Shown: positions 39,201-53,352 of the stretch, in pieces
Numbering within the stretch: position 1 is the stretch's first letter
How the letters are laid out: the number at the start of each line of letters is the position of its first letter
Assembly: GCA_037389465.1 (NCBI GenBank)
Contig: JAZARR010000260.1
Location: forward strand, 1,126,501-1,190,500
Reading direction: 5' to 3'
DNA: 64,000 nt
From: Baylisascaris procyonis
Taxonomy: Eukaryota > Nematoda > Chromadorea > Rhabditida > Ascarididae
Notes under the pieces: model-generated
Seen by the model: only the letters and a program-made list of their open reading frames with translations
Databases searched by the model: none
Told to the model about the DNA's origin: nothing
Translations under genes and position numbers: made by a program

Positions 39201-42200
39201 TTGTGTTTTGTCGTTGGAGTTTTCTTTTTTTTACCAACTGGCTTGAAATCAGCTGGTAGATAAGCATACACGCAAATACATAGAGATATAATAATTCCAT
39301 AATTTATTGTTATGTACAATCTTCTAAACCATAAAAAAAACAGTCAAAAGAAGTTAGCAAAAAAAGCGCATTGAGCATTATAATTGCCAACAGCAACAAA
39401 CGACGATGACTGATTTTGATATGACTCTTACGAGCATTTGGGTATTCTCACGATCACTTAGTTTTCCTAAGAAGCTATACAATTAGTGGTCATAGTAATA
39501 TTTCTCACAACTAGTGGATGCTGTCAAAAAAGATTATGAGGGAAAACTTGACATTTTGTGGGAAATTGTTTCCGTTTTACTTGTTTCAAAATAGAGTTGA
39601 ACTGACGCTGGCAGGAGGAAATTCTCTGTATGACAAAGAAAGCTGTCTAAGAGAAGAAAAACTCACGCTTTTTTTTTTTTTGCTTCGCACTCGATACCAC
39701 TCGTTCAATTCAAATATAGCTCCAACTTCAACCTATTCAACATGTTCACCATCAAATCTTACAGACTTTTGGAAAATTCCTAGCTATATTTAAGCGATAA
39801 AATCCCCTAGGAGTTTCACCTTTGAGAACACTTTTAGGAAAATATTTTACAACTTTTTTTTTGATTTTTGATTTTCGCATTCACCGGATGACTGTGTAAT
39901 CCATTGTTGCATTTGTTTTCGCTGTCATATCTCACGTAATCGCTTCCCTCCCCCCGTTCCTTTTCCCCTCCTCTTTGCCAACGTGTTTACCACTCGACCT
40001 TTTGTCCGTTCTCTCAAATCTTTAAAAATAAGACTTTTTCCCATAAAATCTACTTGCAATGAAGCTTTTGGAAAGATCACCTGAATAAAAAAAATGTATT
40101 TGCTGTAGTTGCCGAAGCGAGATATTTATGAGCATTTTGCACAAGCAAATATAGTGATATAAGAAGACTGAGCAGAAATTAATGCGTTATTCCAAATTCA
40201 ATGATTGCATTACGAAGTAGGTTCAGTGGGGAATTTTCTGTTTCGTGAGCTGCATCTTAAAAGAGAATTGAGCTACTCGACTGCAAATCGGCGCGCATTC
40301 AATCGAGAATCATCTGATTCGTTAGGCTCTCGATCAGAATTTATGCAATGGAAAAATTGCATATTTAATGCTGTTAATAAAATCTCAAATATCGTTTTGT
40401 CATGAAATTTTTGAGGAATTCACGTGAAATTTGGCAGCTTTCCAAGTTTTGCTGCAATAAGGAATGCTTCAATAATTTTTTTTTTTTATTCACGAAAATA
40501 TGTCATAAATAATAGCAACATCAATAATTTACTGGGGAAATCATTAGCGTTATCGCAAACGCTCGGCATTTATGGTTATGTATTCGATGAAAGCAGCGCA
40601 CTTTTTGCCGCTATGTTCAGCGACGACTCATTCATCACTATTAGCAGATTGTTGAGGCACTTGTGGAGTAAATCTTTCTAAAGGTTTTCTTCGCTTTGAT
40701 TCAGAGGTTTTCAATTGCGATTGAGTCCGAACTCCAGATATCCAATTATATTTTCTTTAACTTCAACCGTTTGTGCGCTTTCTGTAATTTACATTTCGAC
40801 TCATTTCTCTATAAGAAAATGATCCAATAAAACCTTTCTACTATATATTGTTCATTTTAATGTAAAGCCTTCTTAGTGTGTAAAACTGTACCACTGTACC
40901 AATGTAAAAACTACCACTGTAGCCTAGAGTACCTTGATTTCTTGTGAAGAATTGAATGCAATGGAAAGAATTTTTCACCAACCGATTTCCTTGGAGTGTT
41001 ATTTGCAGATGTTCGTCTCATATTCAGCGCCTGACAAAGTTGGAACCTAATTCACTTTAGTTTATTCGTGCGCGCAACTTTTACTGCCATACACTTATGA
41101 TGATCCAATGTGAATTGAAAACGAGCCTGTCGATTCCTAACCTGGTAAAACGGCTTATTGGTAGCATATCTTCTATGCAGTGTGACCCTATGTAATCTTA
41201 TTTCCGATCGTATCAAGTCCTAATTGAAAGCCTTGGGAGCTGAAAATCATATCGTGCGGTTGTGGGCAGTTGGCTGCCTTCTAACATTCTGTTGATCATC
41301 ATTTGTTCTTTGCTTGGTAGTCACCTGCTTTCACGACATCAAACTTAATTCGAATGTATTCAAGTGTAATCGAGGAATTCTGCATGCTTTCTGCTCTTGA
41401 TGCTATTCCGTTAGAAACGCGTTCCTTGTTAAAAGCTTGTTTTATTCAGCACTCGTCCGCATTCATTTGACTATCTTAAAGAGAAAATAGTTCGCTGGAA
41501 ATGAACGAAACAATCTACCATAGCAAGTATACGAAACTCTAGCATCTCAAACAATACTGGAAAATAAGGTTCTAAAATTTTCACTATATTTTGTAATTTT
41601 AGAATCTTCTCATTATAGAATGGTACTTGGCATGGTTAATAGCGTAAGTTTACTCCACTCATCTTCTTTCAAAGGCTAGATTTGCATCAAAAATTCGAGG
41701 GAATTCATTCCGTCTTGAGTAAATCAATGGTGTTATTATTTTTGAAGAAGCACTCCACAAGGTGAGAAATTTTGTTGCGGATTTATTCAGAATGTTGCCA
41801 CTTCTATAGTTTCCCATTATGAATAAAAAATTACGGCAAACTCGTTGAGTGAAGTGAAGCCCCAATTTAAAAGAAGCGAACGACTCGTTGATTCTCTCCG
41901 AGGATTTAGGGCACTTTTATTTGTTGTTCACGTTGGTGACTTGATTTCCTCACTCGCCGATATATTCCGTTACACTAACGGTACTCAGAAGGCGCACAAG
42001 TGATAGCAATGTTTAGTAAGCTTAATTAGGCAGTTTATATTACTATGCGCATCGGCGCTATATTTGTATCAGATGGTTAATTTTTTACGCTTTTATAAGG
42101 TTTAATTTTTAAGGTTTAGTATGAGCAACATTTCATCTCTCGCAAATCGAGGATTAGTATGATATATTAGATTCTGAGCCACTTGCGTCGAAGAAGTTTC

Positions 42201-42900
42201 GTTAATTGAATATGTTTAAGGCGTGCTTAAAATATACTAAGAGACATTTATGTTGTTGTTGGATGCATCTTCTATCGGCGAAGAGGGTTTGTTTAACCTG
42301 ACGAACTATTTGTGAAAACTATTTGTAAATATCATCATCAATAAGCTTTATATGCGTGTAAATGTATAAAAAAATTTTGCGAAAAAATTATTTGAATGGA
42401 TAGAAAGATAAATAAACAAATAGAAAAAAAATAAATAAACGAAAAAATATAAACAAGCGTGAAACAGAAAGAATGAGTAAAAAATTGAAAACTAAAATTG
42501 GGGAAGAAAAAGAAAATGAAGAATGAATGAACTTGAAATGAGAAAAGGAGACAGTAAATGAAAGTAATTTCATGGAGTATACTTGAGAATCTTGAACATT
42601 TTCTGTGCAAATAACCTCTCTAGAATTACGCATATTTCTTTGAGCGGCATTGCTGCTGTCTTAACGGATCAGCCCTTCAGAGGATATGTCGTCTAAGAAG
42701 AATCTTTGAAGAGGCTGTATAACTTGTCTTAAAAAAATTGATCCATTCGATGCTTTTATTTCTTTTCTGTTCTTTATAACAAGTATTCAACGTCGATAGT
42801 GTTCCGATTTGTTAGAAATTCCATCAATATTTTGCACTAATTTGCAAAATTTTCCCGATTTCTAGAATTTTCAAGCCTCCGGCTACATCTAAATAACTTT
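36250..42900. other. Region without a recognised gene
   Basis: Mostly AT-rich. The stretch 37640-38480 is GC-richer and holds a 72-codon open frame (37881-38099) and a hairpin at 38103-38124, which may mark a decayed mobile element that I could not classify. Other frames, including 38652-38834 (-), 39008-39319 (-) and 40205-40405 (+), show no recognisable domain. Confidence 0.5.
38103..38124. repeat. Short perfect hairpin
   Basis: CTGCGGT, an 8-base loop, then ACCGCAG, directly after the stop codon of the 37881-38099 open frame. It may be chance at this size. Confidence 0.6.
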
Positions 42901-43030
42901 GCTGCAGAGTATTTTTTTTGTATCAATAATTTTTATTATGCAACGTCTGCGAATGAACAATGAATTTTTTATTTTTATAAATGGTCTAGTGCGAAGAAAA
43001 TATCCCTACAACTTTCCTTTCTTTCATTTA

Positions 43031-43031
<1 letters not shown>

Positions 43032-43092
<61 letters not shown>
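43032..43092. repeat. (GTAA)n tetranucleotide array, about 15 units
   Basis: A regular GTAA/TAAG array flanked on each side by the same word ACTTTCCTTTCTTTC-n-ATTTATGTAA or a close variant (from 43011 and from 43103), so the array sits inside a duplicated segment. Confidence 0.95.
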
Positions 43093-43099
43093 ATATGAG

Positions 43100-46000
43100 A
43101 GACTTTCCTTTCTTTCCATCGTTTATGTAAATAAGTATATGATAGGGAGCATTTTTTTGTCTATTAAGGCGATTTTGGAAAATCTATTCAACGTAGATAA
43201 ATTAGCAATTAAAAATGGAGAATGGGTGAAAAAGAAGCCGCCAGCAGTCTACTAATACTGATGAAATATGCACATATTTACAACCGGCTGATGCGAGGCA
43301 TTTTTTTTTCACCATTTAGTAATAGAGTATGAGTGATTTTCCCGTAAGAAAAACATGCGCTCGCCCATTTGAAACAGAAAAAAATCTTTACCTTGAATCG
43401 AATCGGCAAAAAACGGTTATAAAATAGGTATTTAAATAAAAATAATTTAGTATGCAAATAAAAGGAAGTGAACCAAAGATTCCTTCACTGTTGCTTATTC
43501 ATGACATATTTTTTTGTACAATCTTTGAAGGATCTTATAAAAAACGTTTTAGTGCAACGTCCTATTCATGTTCAGTCAGTTTGTCTTTATACGTCCATGT
43601 CTATTGTTTGCATCACTTGTTCACGTCGCCACCCACATAAGTTTGTTGATGATGGTTTGTGATATAGTGAGGGATGCTAGAAACAGAGCGCTTTATAAAT
43701 CCGAATTAAATATTTTAATATTTTCTTTAATTTTTTTTCAGTTTCTATTTTAATATGTTTTATTTTATTGAAACATTTACAATATTGTTGCAACAATAAT
43801 CTTTTATAGTGCAATATATTTTATATCTTTCACAAATATTGAAAGCATTCAAAGATGCAAGCGAATTTTGCCTAAGTCTTGCCTCAAAAAAATATAATTT
43901 TGTGCCTCTTCAGATTGGAAAGATGAAACTACAATTTACTCGTCGATGAAAATTTGCAGATCTAGTTGATTTGCTTTAAGAAGTGCACCGTAGGTAACTG
44001 CTCAATTCTTTTAATGCCTTTTATGCAAGCTAAAGTAGACAACGGCAGCAACATATCTTAACGTTGTAATCATTACTATGACCATGGTCATTTATCAAAA
44101 GTTTGATGAGGATCACTAAGAGATAGTGAGAAATGTACAATTCAAAAATTCGAATAGGTTAATTTTTACCTTATAATAACAACTTTCTTCTACTTAATGA
44201 TCTCATTCGTAAACTCAAAAGATCTCGCGGATTTGCAAAAATTTGCATACGCCATTTTTTTTTTTGCGCAATCGCCTATATATGACGGAAGAAACATTTT
44301 TCCGCTACTAAATTATATGGCTGATTGGTTGCTTAAAAGGCTTATTAGCAGACCGTGCTTTTGTTTGTTAATACAACCTGTTAATGCATAATCTGTATTT
44401 CGATAAAATCATCTGACGACAATATCATTGATGCATTTCCGTTGTTTATGAAGATTTGCTGGTGAGAATTCGTTAAGAATGACGCAAACTTGCAAATGCT
44501 TGCGCGGAATATTGGAATATCTTTTTTTTACGGTCACTTGATGGTCTGAGAATACGAGGGCAGCGATTTGTTAGGAAACAAGATGAGCACAACATTCCTC
44601 ATAAAGCATCAATAATTAAATAAAACAATATTTAATATTTAATCATAATTTAATGGATATTTTTGCAAATATATTAATCAATTACGAAAAATTACAATGA
44701 AATATTCAAATGAAATGATCACATCATTTGAAAAAATGATGATGTCATTTAAAAAAATCGTATTCCGCTATTTCTAAATGAATTAATGAATAAATAAATA
44801 AGATATAAACACTTACATTTTTTCGCATATAAATAAGCAATTTCATAATGCGTTAGCCATTAATAAATATTTGTTATAATGAGTTCATATTTGATTCAAC
44901 TCGTAAATGATAGGCGGAATGCTCATAAAAATCTTTTATTAAAAAAGCTTTTTTTCTTTTGTTCGAACGATCTGAAATGAGTGTAAAAGCGAAATATATT
45001 GTACTTTTGCAAGCGAAGAACTTCTCTCGAATTTAACTCAATTATTGAGGTACAGTCCAAACGATGATTTGTGTTGGGTGCTATGCTTAACAAATTTTGC
45101 GGAAAAAGTGCTTAACAAATCGAAATATTTATTTGCATATGGAAAAACCATAATTTAGGGATAATTCGATTTTGTTGAATAAATTTGTGAGAATATATAA
45201 AGATCTCGCCATTGGAATGATTGCCGTTCAAATCACTAATAACTTCATATAGACGTAGAAAGAAATTTGCGTAGGCGCAGATGCTTATTCAGATTTCCAT
45301 AGAGAAATATGCTAAGTACAATTATTCCACCCAGCTTACTTAATAGTTCAATGTTGTGTAATTTGGAGGCCTTGAAAATATCACGAATATCTTGACTCGC
45401 TTTCTAGACATATGTAAATTCGCATTATGAATCACGAATCGAAACCTAATTGGTTAGAGCGGCATGTTGGGGGAGGGGGGAAGGGAGGCTGAAGAGAAAG
45501 AGATGAGGCTTAATGAAATTAACTTCGAATATGAGAATGGTTTTGTTGAGTTCATGTGAAGGTATAAAGGAAAGCATTAAGGTTTGAAATTAAAAATGAG
45601 TTTAACCATTCTGGTGAAGCCTTTTTAGCGTACACATTGTGGATATCATTTTCCATGAATCCTATGGACTTTTTTTATTCATCTGTCGTTTACAATTGCT
45701 CTTGCCTCTCTCTGTTTTGAATTATTCAATAAAAAGCTTCCTTTTTTTTGTTTTTTTGGCTCTCATACACATAGATAAAAATCCGATAACTTTTGCGACA
45801 ACAAACGTTATATGGAAAAAGTAAAATCTCATCTTAGAAGTGAACTCTATCGAGCGCCATAATATAACTTGCAACATCCTATTTCATTCAATATTGTGCA
45901 TGTAGCGCTTTGACATTTTAATGTTGCATTTATTACTTTGCAATGTTTTCTCTCCACGAGCATCATTCTATGAACCTTCATATATGGGTAGGATGAAGAC

Positions 46001-49000
46001 AGGTCAACAGAAGTAAGCTTTTGAATTTATTTTGCTCATTTTCTATGAAATATGCAAAAATACATTTTTTTTCATGCAACATGATTTCTCGTAATTCCCA
46101 TGTTGCTTCACAAAGAGTTTTTTTTCCCAAAATTTGCTTCACTATCTCAGCATGAAATTATTTGCATAAGTTTAAAAAAAAAAACCTTGCAAATAAATTT
46201 GCACGCTGCGTTGTTATAATCGACTATTCAATTCTCTAAGGATAATGAGGCATCCCGGCGAGTCAATTATCTAGGTTAGTTTTTCCATTTTTAAATATAA
46301 TTCAATATAAAGGGAATTGAGAATCTCAAGTAAATTTTGAGCATTCATATTGTCGTTATTGCATTGCTGTTGTTTGTCGGTTAAGTTATATGTGGCGCTT
46401 ATATACGAAGCATATGAATTTGCACAGCGGTTATCATAATCGAATTGCATACTGTCAAACGAAGAATAGATAAGAGAACTTTGAATTTGAATTCTCTTTC
46501 ATCAAAGATTTTTTTCGTACAGTTTGAGTCATTTTTCTAGAGTTATTTCGTAGATAGTAGAGAAAAGTTTTTATAAAAAGTGGTATTCAATTACTATCAT
46601 TTATCATATCATTTACATTTATGGGCGATAATGTTTTTTTATTGGCATTTTTCAAGTAATCGATAACGGCAGATGTTTCCGAAGTCGATTAGAAATGTGA
46701 AATATGAAAAGATTAATCAATTTCTGGAAGTTTCAGAAATTTGAGATATTCAGCTAATATGTGGTTTTTTTTTAATGCACGATGCTTGAAGTGTATCCGT
46801 CTAGGCGCTTTTCGGATGTTTCACATTTTTCCATTTTCTTCTTCTTATTCCAAGTACCTCTTTTATTAAATATCTTTTTGTAGGTGTTTGCTTATCTTTT
46901 GTCAATATTCTTATTACAGCACGCATCAATCAAATAAAAAAAAAAAATCCAAACGAATCCTAGAAGACTAATACTTAGCAGTTTGCTAAAATGTTGCCAG
47001 AACAATCGCGAGTCAGCTATCGAAACAATCATCACAAACTCAACAAAATCAAAATGGGCCAGTAATACTTCTTAGAATTGTCAAGGATTACTTTGAAATC
47101 TTAAGTCACTTAGATTCAATACAGGAAGTAATAGTAAAAAAGCCATCGAGATTCTCACTAAGCCCTAACAGACCATAACAAGTATTACACTATTAACAAT
47201 TAATACATCCATCGTTATGAATGCTCAGCGATAATAGAACAATAAAAAATCCTTTAGAAGATAAGAAATAGTTTAATGAAAACTCTCTACAGCTTGAGAG
47301 AGTTCAGTTCTATTTCGAGGTTGAGAGAGATTGACAAATGCGGATGCATTTGTCAATTTTTCACATCTGTGAAAAATGCATTTGTCAATTTTTCACATCT
47401 GTGAAACGTACAGTTTCACAGATGTGACCATTGTGTTTTGTTATCTTATTCTGGACGGGATGACGAGACGATCTCGGCAGTCTAGTTGGTAATCGACTCT
47501 CGAAACTCTTGGCATAGTTTCGACATAAGAGTTTTGATATAAGCAGAACAAAGACCGGACAAAAATTCGCCAAGCATCGCGCAGCAGCAACATCTTTCGA
47601 CCATTCCTTAGCGATATTTTGTACAAAAGTTTCTGATAAGCCAATGAGGTTGATTAAATTACCGATATGAGTCCTTTGTCAAAACGATTAAGAATATCAC
47701 ATCCAGAGATATGAAACATTTCTAGTTTGGAAAATTTGAATTTCAGAATTGATTCGAATCTATTGATTTTAAGTAAGTTGCCTTTAGCAAATAAAGTTTA
47801 TTTTATTTTTGACATGCGGTTCTTTAATTACATTACTGATATCGATTCAGGTGAAGTTAAAATGGTATATTGTGGAAATGAGGAATCACATGGGGACGGG
47901 ATGACGAGATATGTGAACATTATAATTCAACACTATGAACAATCATCACTTGTGAATTCTTCGACAAGAACAAAGTAGTTCAAATATTTCTGCGTATTAT
48001 CAGATCTTCCTAGAGATCTTTGCCTCTATATGTTATACTCTACTGTCTTCGTCTCTATACAACTCTATGATTCGTCTCAAAGTCTTTGTTTCTTGATTCT
48101 ACTATTCGTCGGTTGCGCAACTCCTTAATTAGAGATTTAGTTTTGCTTGCGTTCGATTTGTTTTAAACTATAAGTTTTGACTTGCATATTTGATAGCACT
48201 TTTAGCTAACTATTGATTTTCTAGAATTGGCAAAAAAGAAAATCTAGAGCGTCTCGATTATATTTGAATAATTTCACTACTATTTTACTAGTTAAAAAAC
48301 TGAAATATCGCACGCAGACAGACGTAAAAACACATCCACACATAAAAATATGACAGCAAATCTTTGCAAAAACTGCATTTCCGTTGAGTTTAGGTTCTAG
48401 AAAAAGAGTGGCGGAAATTTTTATTTGGAATACTCGAATTTAGGAAGAGATGCTGAAATTTCGCCTATTTTATTACAATGCAAAGGTCGGTTAGGAGATT
48501 AATCGTATAATTTATTGTTGACATTCAGTTGCTATGATAGAATTAATTTCGCCTCTAAGATTGCATCCGAATTTCAAATCCCTTTTCAACGATTTCAAGC
48601 ATTTTAATAGCGTTTTTTAACGTCGAATTAAAGTGTCTGACTTCTGGAAACTTCACTAATACTCGTAAACTGAAACCCGACAACTTTTTTTTTTTGCATG
48701 CGATTTTAATGAAACGCTATTTCTCGCATCTAACACACTTTAGCACCGCTGAAAAATATAGACTATCAATCGATTAGAAAGCGGCATGAATCGCCTTGAA
48801 AGTGATTGATGCTTCGTTTTCCGCATTTCTCAAGCCGATAATTTTCCATCTTTCTCGAGCAGAAAACTTCGCCCAACCTCAAAATTTCCTGATTACAGTG
48901 GGGAGGTCAACTTTATAAGAAGAATTTTCTCAAATAAAATTTTACATTTGTTGAAGATTTCGTTATCGATTAGATGCAATATTCAAGTTTAGGTGGAATA

Positions 49001-50500
49001 TGCATTTTGCCCACGTGAATTAGAACATTAATGAGGTAAAACTTGGGCGTTTAACGCTGCGGTTTTGCTTAACATTTTCAAAGCATATTCTATTCATGTT
49101 GTTTGAAGTTTACGCTAACAGCAAACCGTTGTTCTATTTTTCCGTCGAAAAACTTTCATCTTTCACATTTCCGATTCACTGAATAGTATATTGAATATTC
49201 ATGTGTTCATGGTGAATATCCATCAATATCCGTGAACAACGACCGAAGAATTCATGGATTTTCCAAAAAAATCCATGAATAGATGAATAACCAAAAATCT
49301 AAAGAACATCCACATGAGTTCGTTGAAGAATGGTTGAATATACTGAACGTGCTCATGACTGAATGATCCTCACACGATTTCTCAATAATTTTTTTGCGTT
49401 TTTATAAGTATATCATTTCTGTGATTCATCTGCAAGCCATTTTTTTTTTTACAAATCAGAATTCATATTATTCGCTTTTCGGGGCTATAGGTATGTTTTT
49501 TATTCATTTTCTTAAACTGCTGGTCCATTTTCGCTGCTTCATAGCACTTCATTCTCCTACATTGAACTCGAGACTAGGCACTGCCTCGATCCGAGTTTTC
49601 GTAGAATTTATTCACTCATATTGTATTCTTAATTAACCGAGCGTTCAACAGACAACCATTATTCATTTGTTCACATCCATCATAAACACACCTTAAGGAA
49701 TTATGCATAGCTGAGGCATTCAACGCCACTGAGTGTGAAGAGATGTGCGCATTAAAAACAAAAAAAGCAGAAATTTTCGTTAACGGTAACGCAAGATCGA
49801 TGCATAAATTTCTGCTAGCATCTAAGCGCCTATAGTAACGTGAATGGACAATTGAAATACCCTATCATTGATTGATTTTCTAAATGATACTCCTGATAAG
49901 TTGAAAAAGTTACGTAGAACTTCTACTTTTTATGGTATCTCTTAAGCTCCTTTTATTCCGCAAAATAAGACTAATGTTGTGTTGGCTTTTCTTAAGGAAG
50001 GCAATTGAATTTTAGCGTTGCATATCGATAATAAAAATGAGCGTTTATTGATCGAATAATGGCAAAAATCAAAAATTGACGGTTACGATTTCATAGTGAG
50101 AAGAAATTTTGAAATTTTCTCTCTTCTGTGTTAGCTAGGATTATCTTTTCCACTGTATTTTTCTTGAAAAATTCCGGAATGAAAGAAATCAATGTTGGCG
50201 GAACAAGGAAGCCGCACTGTGATTAGAGAATATTTTGATGGCCTTTCCATCCTCTTTTGTGTTTTAGATCGAAGAATTAGATTGGAAACAGCCACTTCTG
50301 TGTTTTAAACTCACGCTATTCAATAAAATCCGCTCACCAAAAAGAATCGAAATTGTGGGCAAAGTTCATCAACCAGAAGAATCGAAAAGAAAGACTTTGG
50401 TGATGAGGGAGTAAATTAGTATATGCGGCATGAATAAATCCGTTTGGTTAAATCTTTCAACACTAGCACTAAGTTGATAATTAGGATTAACTATGAAGCA
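43100..50500. other. Region without a recognised gene
   Basis: AT-rich sequence with poly-T runs and scattered short frames (for example 43452-43753 and 47727-47978) lacking domains or splice support. The one structured segment is the palindromic repeat cluster at 47331-47428. Confidence 0.55.
47331..47428. repeat. Cluster of palindromes and a 32-base tandem duplication
   Basis: Three linked structures are visible. A palindrome TTGACAAATGC/GCATTTGTCAA (47331-47356) overlaps two tandem copies of a 32-base unit beginning ATGCATTTGTCA and ending TCTGTGAAA (47344-47375, 47376-47407). The end of copy 2 then forms a 15-base perfect stem, TCACATCTGTGAAAC with GTTTCACAGATGTGA (right arm ending at 47428). 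Confidence 0.88.
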
Positions 50501-50519
50501 TTCTAAGTCCCAACATCAG

Positions 50520-50722
50520 CTTTGGCCGATGTTTTTGAGAAGGAATATCTTCGCATTAAGAAATCTATTTCTGGATTTACAGGCAATAGCGCTGGACCTC
50601 AGGAGCTTACGCTGCTCAGAGAAGGCGATTGTACAGGCAGGCTCATAATAACAGCATATTATGTGTCGGATTTATGCATCGCTTTCACGCGCCTTTGCGA
50701 ATTTCCACTTCTAATGCAGATG
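50520..50722 (+). CDS. Candidate internal exon, unrecognised
   Basis: Lies between an acceptor-like CAACATCAG and a strong donor ATG/GTACGT, open in one frame (LADVFEKEYLRIKKSI ... GPQELTLLREGDCTG). Base composition is less AT-rich than the surroundings. The TG-rich tract follows immediately. No partner exon of certain phase was found; an open stretch at 54133-54285 starts in a compatible phase. It could also be a chance frame. Confidence 0.25.
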
Positions 50723-51070
50723 GTACGTTTGTGTGTTGTCTGTACGTGTGTGTATACGCGTGTGTGTACGTGCGTATGTGTGTACGTGCGTGTGCCTGTG
50801 TGCACGTGCGTATGTAGGTGTGTATGTACGTGTGTGTGTGCGTGTGGGTGTACGTGTGTGCACGTGTGTGTACGTGTGTGTGTACGTGTGTGTATACGTG
50901 TGTCTGTGCGTGTGTGTACATGTGTTTATTGTCTGTATACGTTGTGTGTACGCGTGTGCACGTGTGTGCGTAGTATGTGTTAGTCTGCGTGTACGTGTGT
51001 GTCTGCGCATTTGTGTCAATGTGTGTGTTCATGGCTGTGTCTACGCGCATTTAGGTGTTCGTAGGTGTAT
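50723..51070. repeat. TG-rich minisatellite
   Basis: About 350 bases made almost entirely of TGTG, TACGTG and GTGCG words, with TACGTGTG-like octamers recurring. The long Val/Cys and His/Thr frames on the two strands are by-products of the repeat. Confidence 0.88.
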
Positions 51071-51528
51071 TTTTATGGGTGGCGCTGCATTTGAAAGTCT
51101 AAAAGTTCCATTGCAAAATATAAGTGTTAAAGACGTCTGTGCAGTGTAGTTTACGCCGAAAAAAGTCGGATTTTGATGAGTTTTCTTTATTTCAGCAACA
51201 CAATTAACTTCAGAGTTTTGTCCAACTTTCCGTTGTGGTAATCTGAGTATATGAAACATATTTTTGCTGCCAAAATGTTCTAAATGGGATAAGCTTTCGT
51301 CTCACGTTCCTGTCTTTTGTTCTGTAAATGAACTCAAAACACGTCATAATACTGTCCCGTTTTTCGTGTCCTTCATAAGCACTTTGTGCTCATCTAATCA
51401 GCATAAATTGGCTTATTCAATTTGCGGCTTCCCAGCATATGAGCTGAAAATTGAATGTACTTTTTGTTTCGTTGTTTAAATTTATTCAGTCCGCTTTTCT
51501 GTTATCTGTTTACTTCATTTTTTCTATG

Positions 51529-51530
<2 letters not shown>

Positions 51531-51583
<53 letters not shown>
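51531..51583. repeat. (TA)n microsatellite
   Basis: About 26 TA units in the gene-poor region. Confidence 0.96.
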
Positions 51584-51586
<3 letters not shown>

Positions 51587-52812
51587 TCCTCTGCATATAA
51601 CGTTTTAATAATTTATAAAAAGTGCACGCTAGGAAAATGTCAATGTTCTTTCACTTAAAAGAAATCAGAGCATATAATCATTGAATCTTGATGATTCTAT
51701 AATGAAGGCACTTGGAATTTAATTCGGCTGGCTATGGATTTTTAATAATAGTTTTCCGCTTTTACGTTGTCTGTTTCTGATTTCTTTTCTCACGAATAAT
51801 TTTGCGCGCTTAATCGTATGCTTATATATAGATACAATTGTCTGATAAACAATTTACCTGAATGGCGATGGTGCTTAACCTTCACCAAAGTGCAACGACC
51901 TATCATGTTGTTTCTTCTATTTTTACTGCAATGCATCTGAGTGTGTTTGCTAAAGAAATTTATACATCATTACCAGATTTCTTAAATACGTCACAATTCA
52001 GCATCATTTTCACAGATAAGCTATTCTCCTTCTTTTTTTAATGTAGTTATTGTTAGCACTTATCCATTCAAGAGAGATATGTCTGCGGCTCATATTTTCA
52101 CATCTCATCGTATATCGCCATTTCCGGATGCCAAGCTGTCTAGCTTAATGCATACATATATATATTTCCTTCATGATGACGTTGCTTCCGTCTATTCGTT
52201 GCGGAATTTATTCCTCTGAAGTGGTACTTCTATTTGAAATCCATGAGAATTCAGAAAGTCGCTAAATTCAAGTTATGAGCGTGGTGCATTTTTCGTTAAC
52301 TTTTCGCGTTCATTTCACAGTATCTGCACATTAGTTTTCCGACAGTTTATGATGGCATTTTCACAAGGTCGCATCGAAGGTTACAGCCTTCATGCACATA
52401 TCGCTGAATCATTCTTTAGTTCCGCGTATCGAAGCTAAATGAGACCTAGAGCGAAGTATGTAGGGATTGTTAATGAATTTCGGCATTTTCTTCTTAAAAT
52501 GTCTTTAGTATAATTACTTTTTATAATATTTTTAGTCCCTTTTCGTATTCAATACAATTTTTTCCTCGAATTCTCAATTTTAGCAATCAGCGAGGCGTTT
52601 TCTATTCCTTTCTAGCCTCTTTTATTCCCCCGAAATTGGGAAGGAGGGCAGTCGATTTTCCGAGTTCGTCACAATTTAGCTCTTACACACCGGCAGTATT
52701 CCTGTGTCGAAATTAATGGACCAATGCAAGTCACTGTGCAGAAATTCCCGATGAAATGGGAGGAGTTTTTTGAATGGACGATATTCAGAGAACTTATTGG
52801 GATGGAAAGCTA

Positions 52813-52887
52813 GCATTTTTTTTGAGGATTTCAGCAGACGCTGGATGGAATGCACCTACTCTTCCATGAAAATCCTCAAAAAAATGC
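52813..52887. repeat. Inverted repeat, 18-19 base arms
   Basis: Left arm GCATTTTTTTTGAGGATTT (52813-52831) and right arm AAATCCTCAAAAAAATGC (52870-52887) pair apart from one T/A length difference, around a 38-base loop. Confidence 0.8.
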
Positions 52888-53352
52888 CGTCCCTCAAGGC
52901 TGTCTATGTAGCAGCGCATAGAATAAATCTAGAAACATCCTCTTTCACGTTAAAAAGCGATTACTGAATTCCTCTAGTATAAAAGCACGAAATGCAAATC
53001 AAGAAACATTTGGGCAAGTGGTGTACAAAGGTAGGAAAACATGATGAAACGATTTGCAAGTTGCAGAGGATTTCATAAAGTGAGAGATAAATTTTGGAAG
53101 AAAATTGGTCGACTCACATTCGGAACTCACCGAATATTTGGATTTCTTTTTAAGTAGCGACCTAAGATCGGGCAAAATTGGCCAATGTAGGCAGTTAGCG
53201 AACATTTGTCGGTCTCTGCCAACACGCGTTTTTTACCGAGCGCCTATGCTTATCCCATATATGTCTGTTCTCATGCAGATGAATGATATTACTGTTTTCG
53301 TACATACAATTTAGGAGAGAGAGAAAGTGGAAATTCCCTCAATTCCCTTTCA

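Noticed and set aside
50685..51149. Long Val/Cys and His/Thr frames on both strands
   Set aside because: Direct products of the TG-rich minisatellite.
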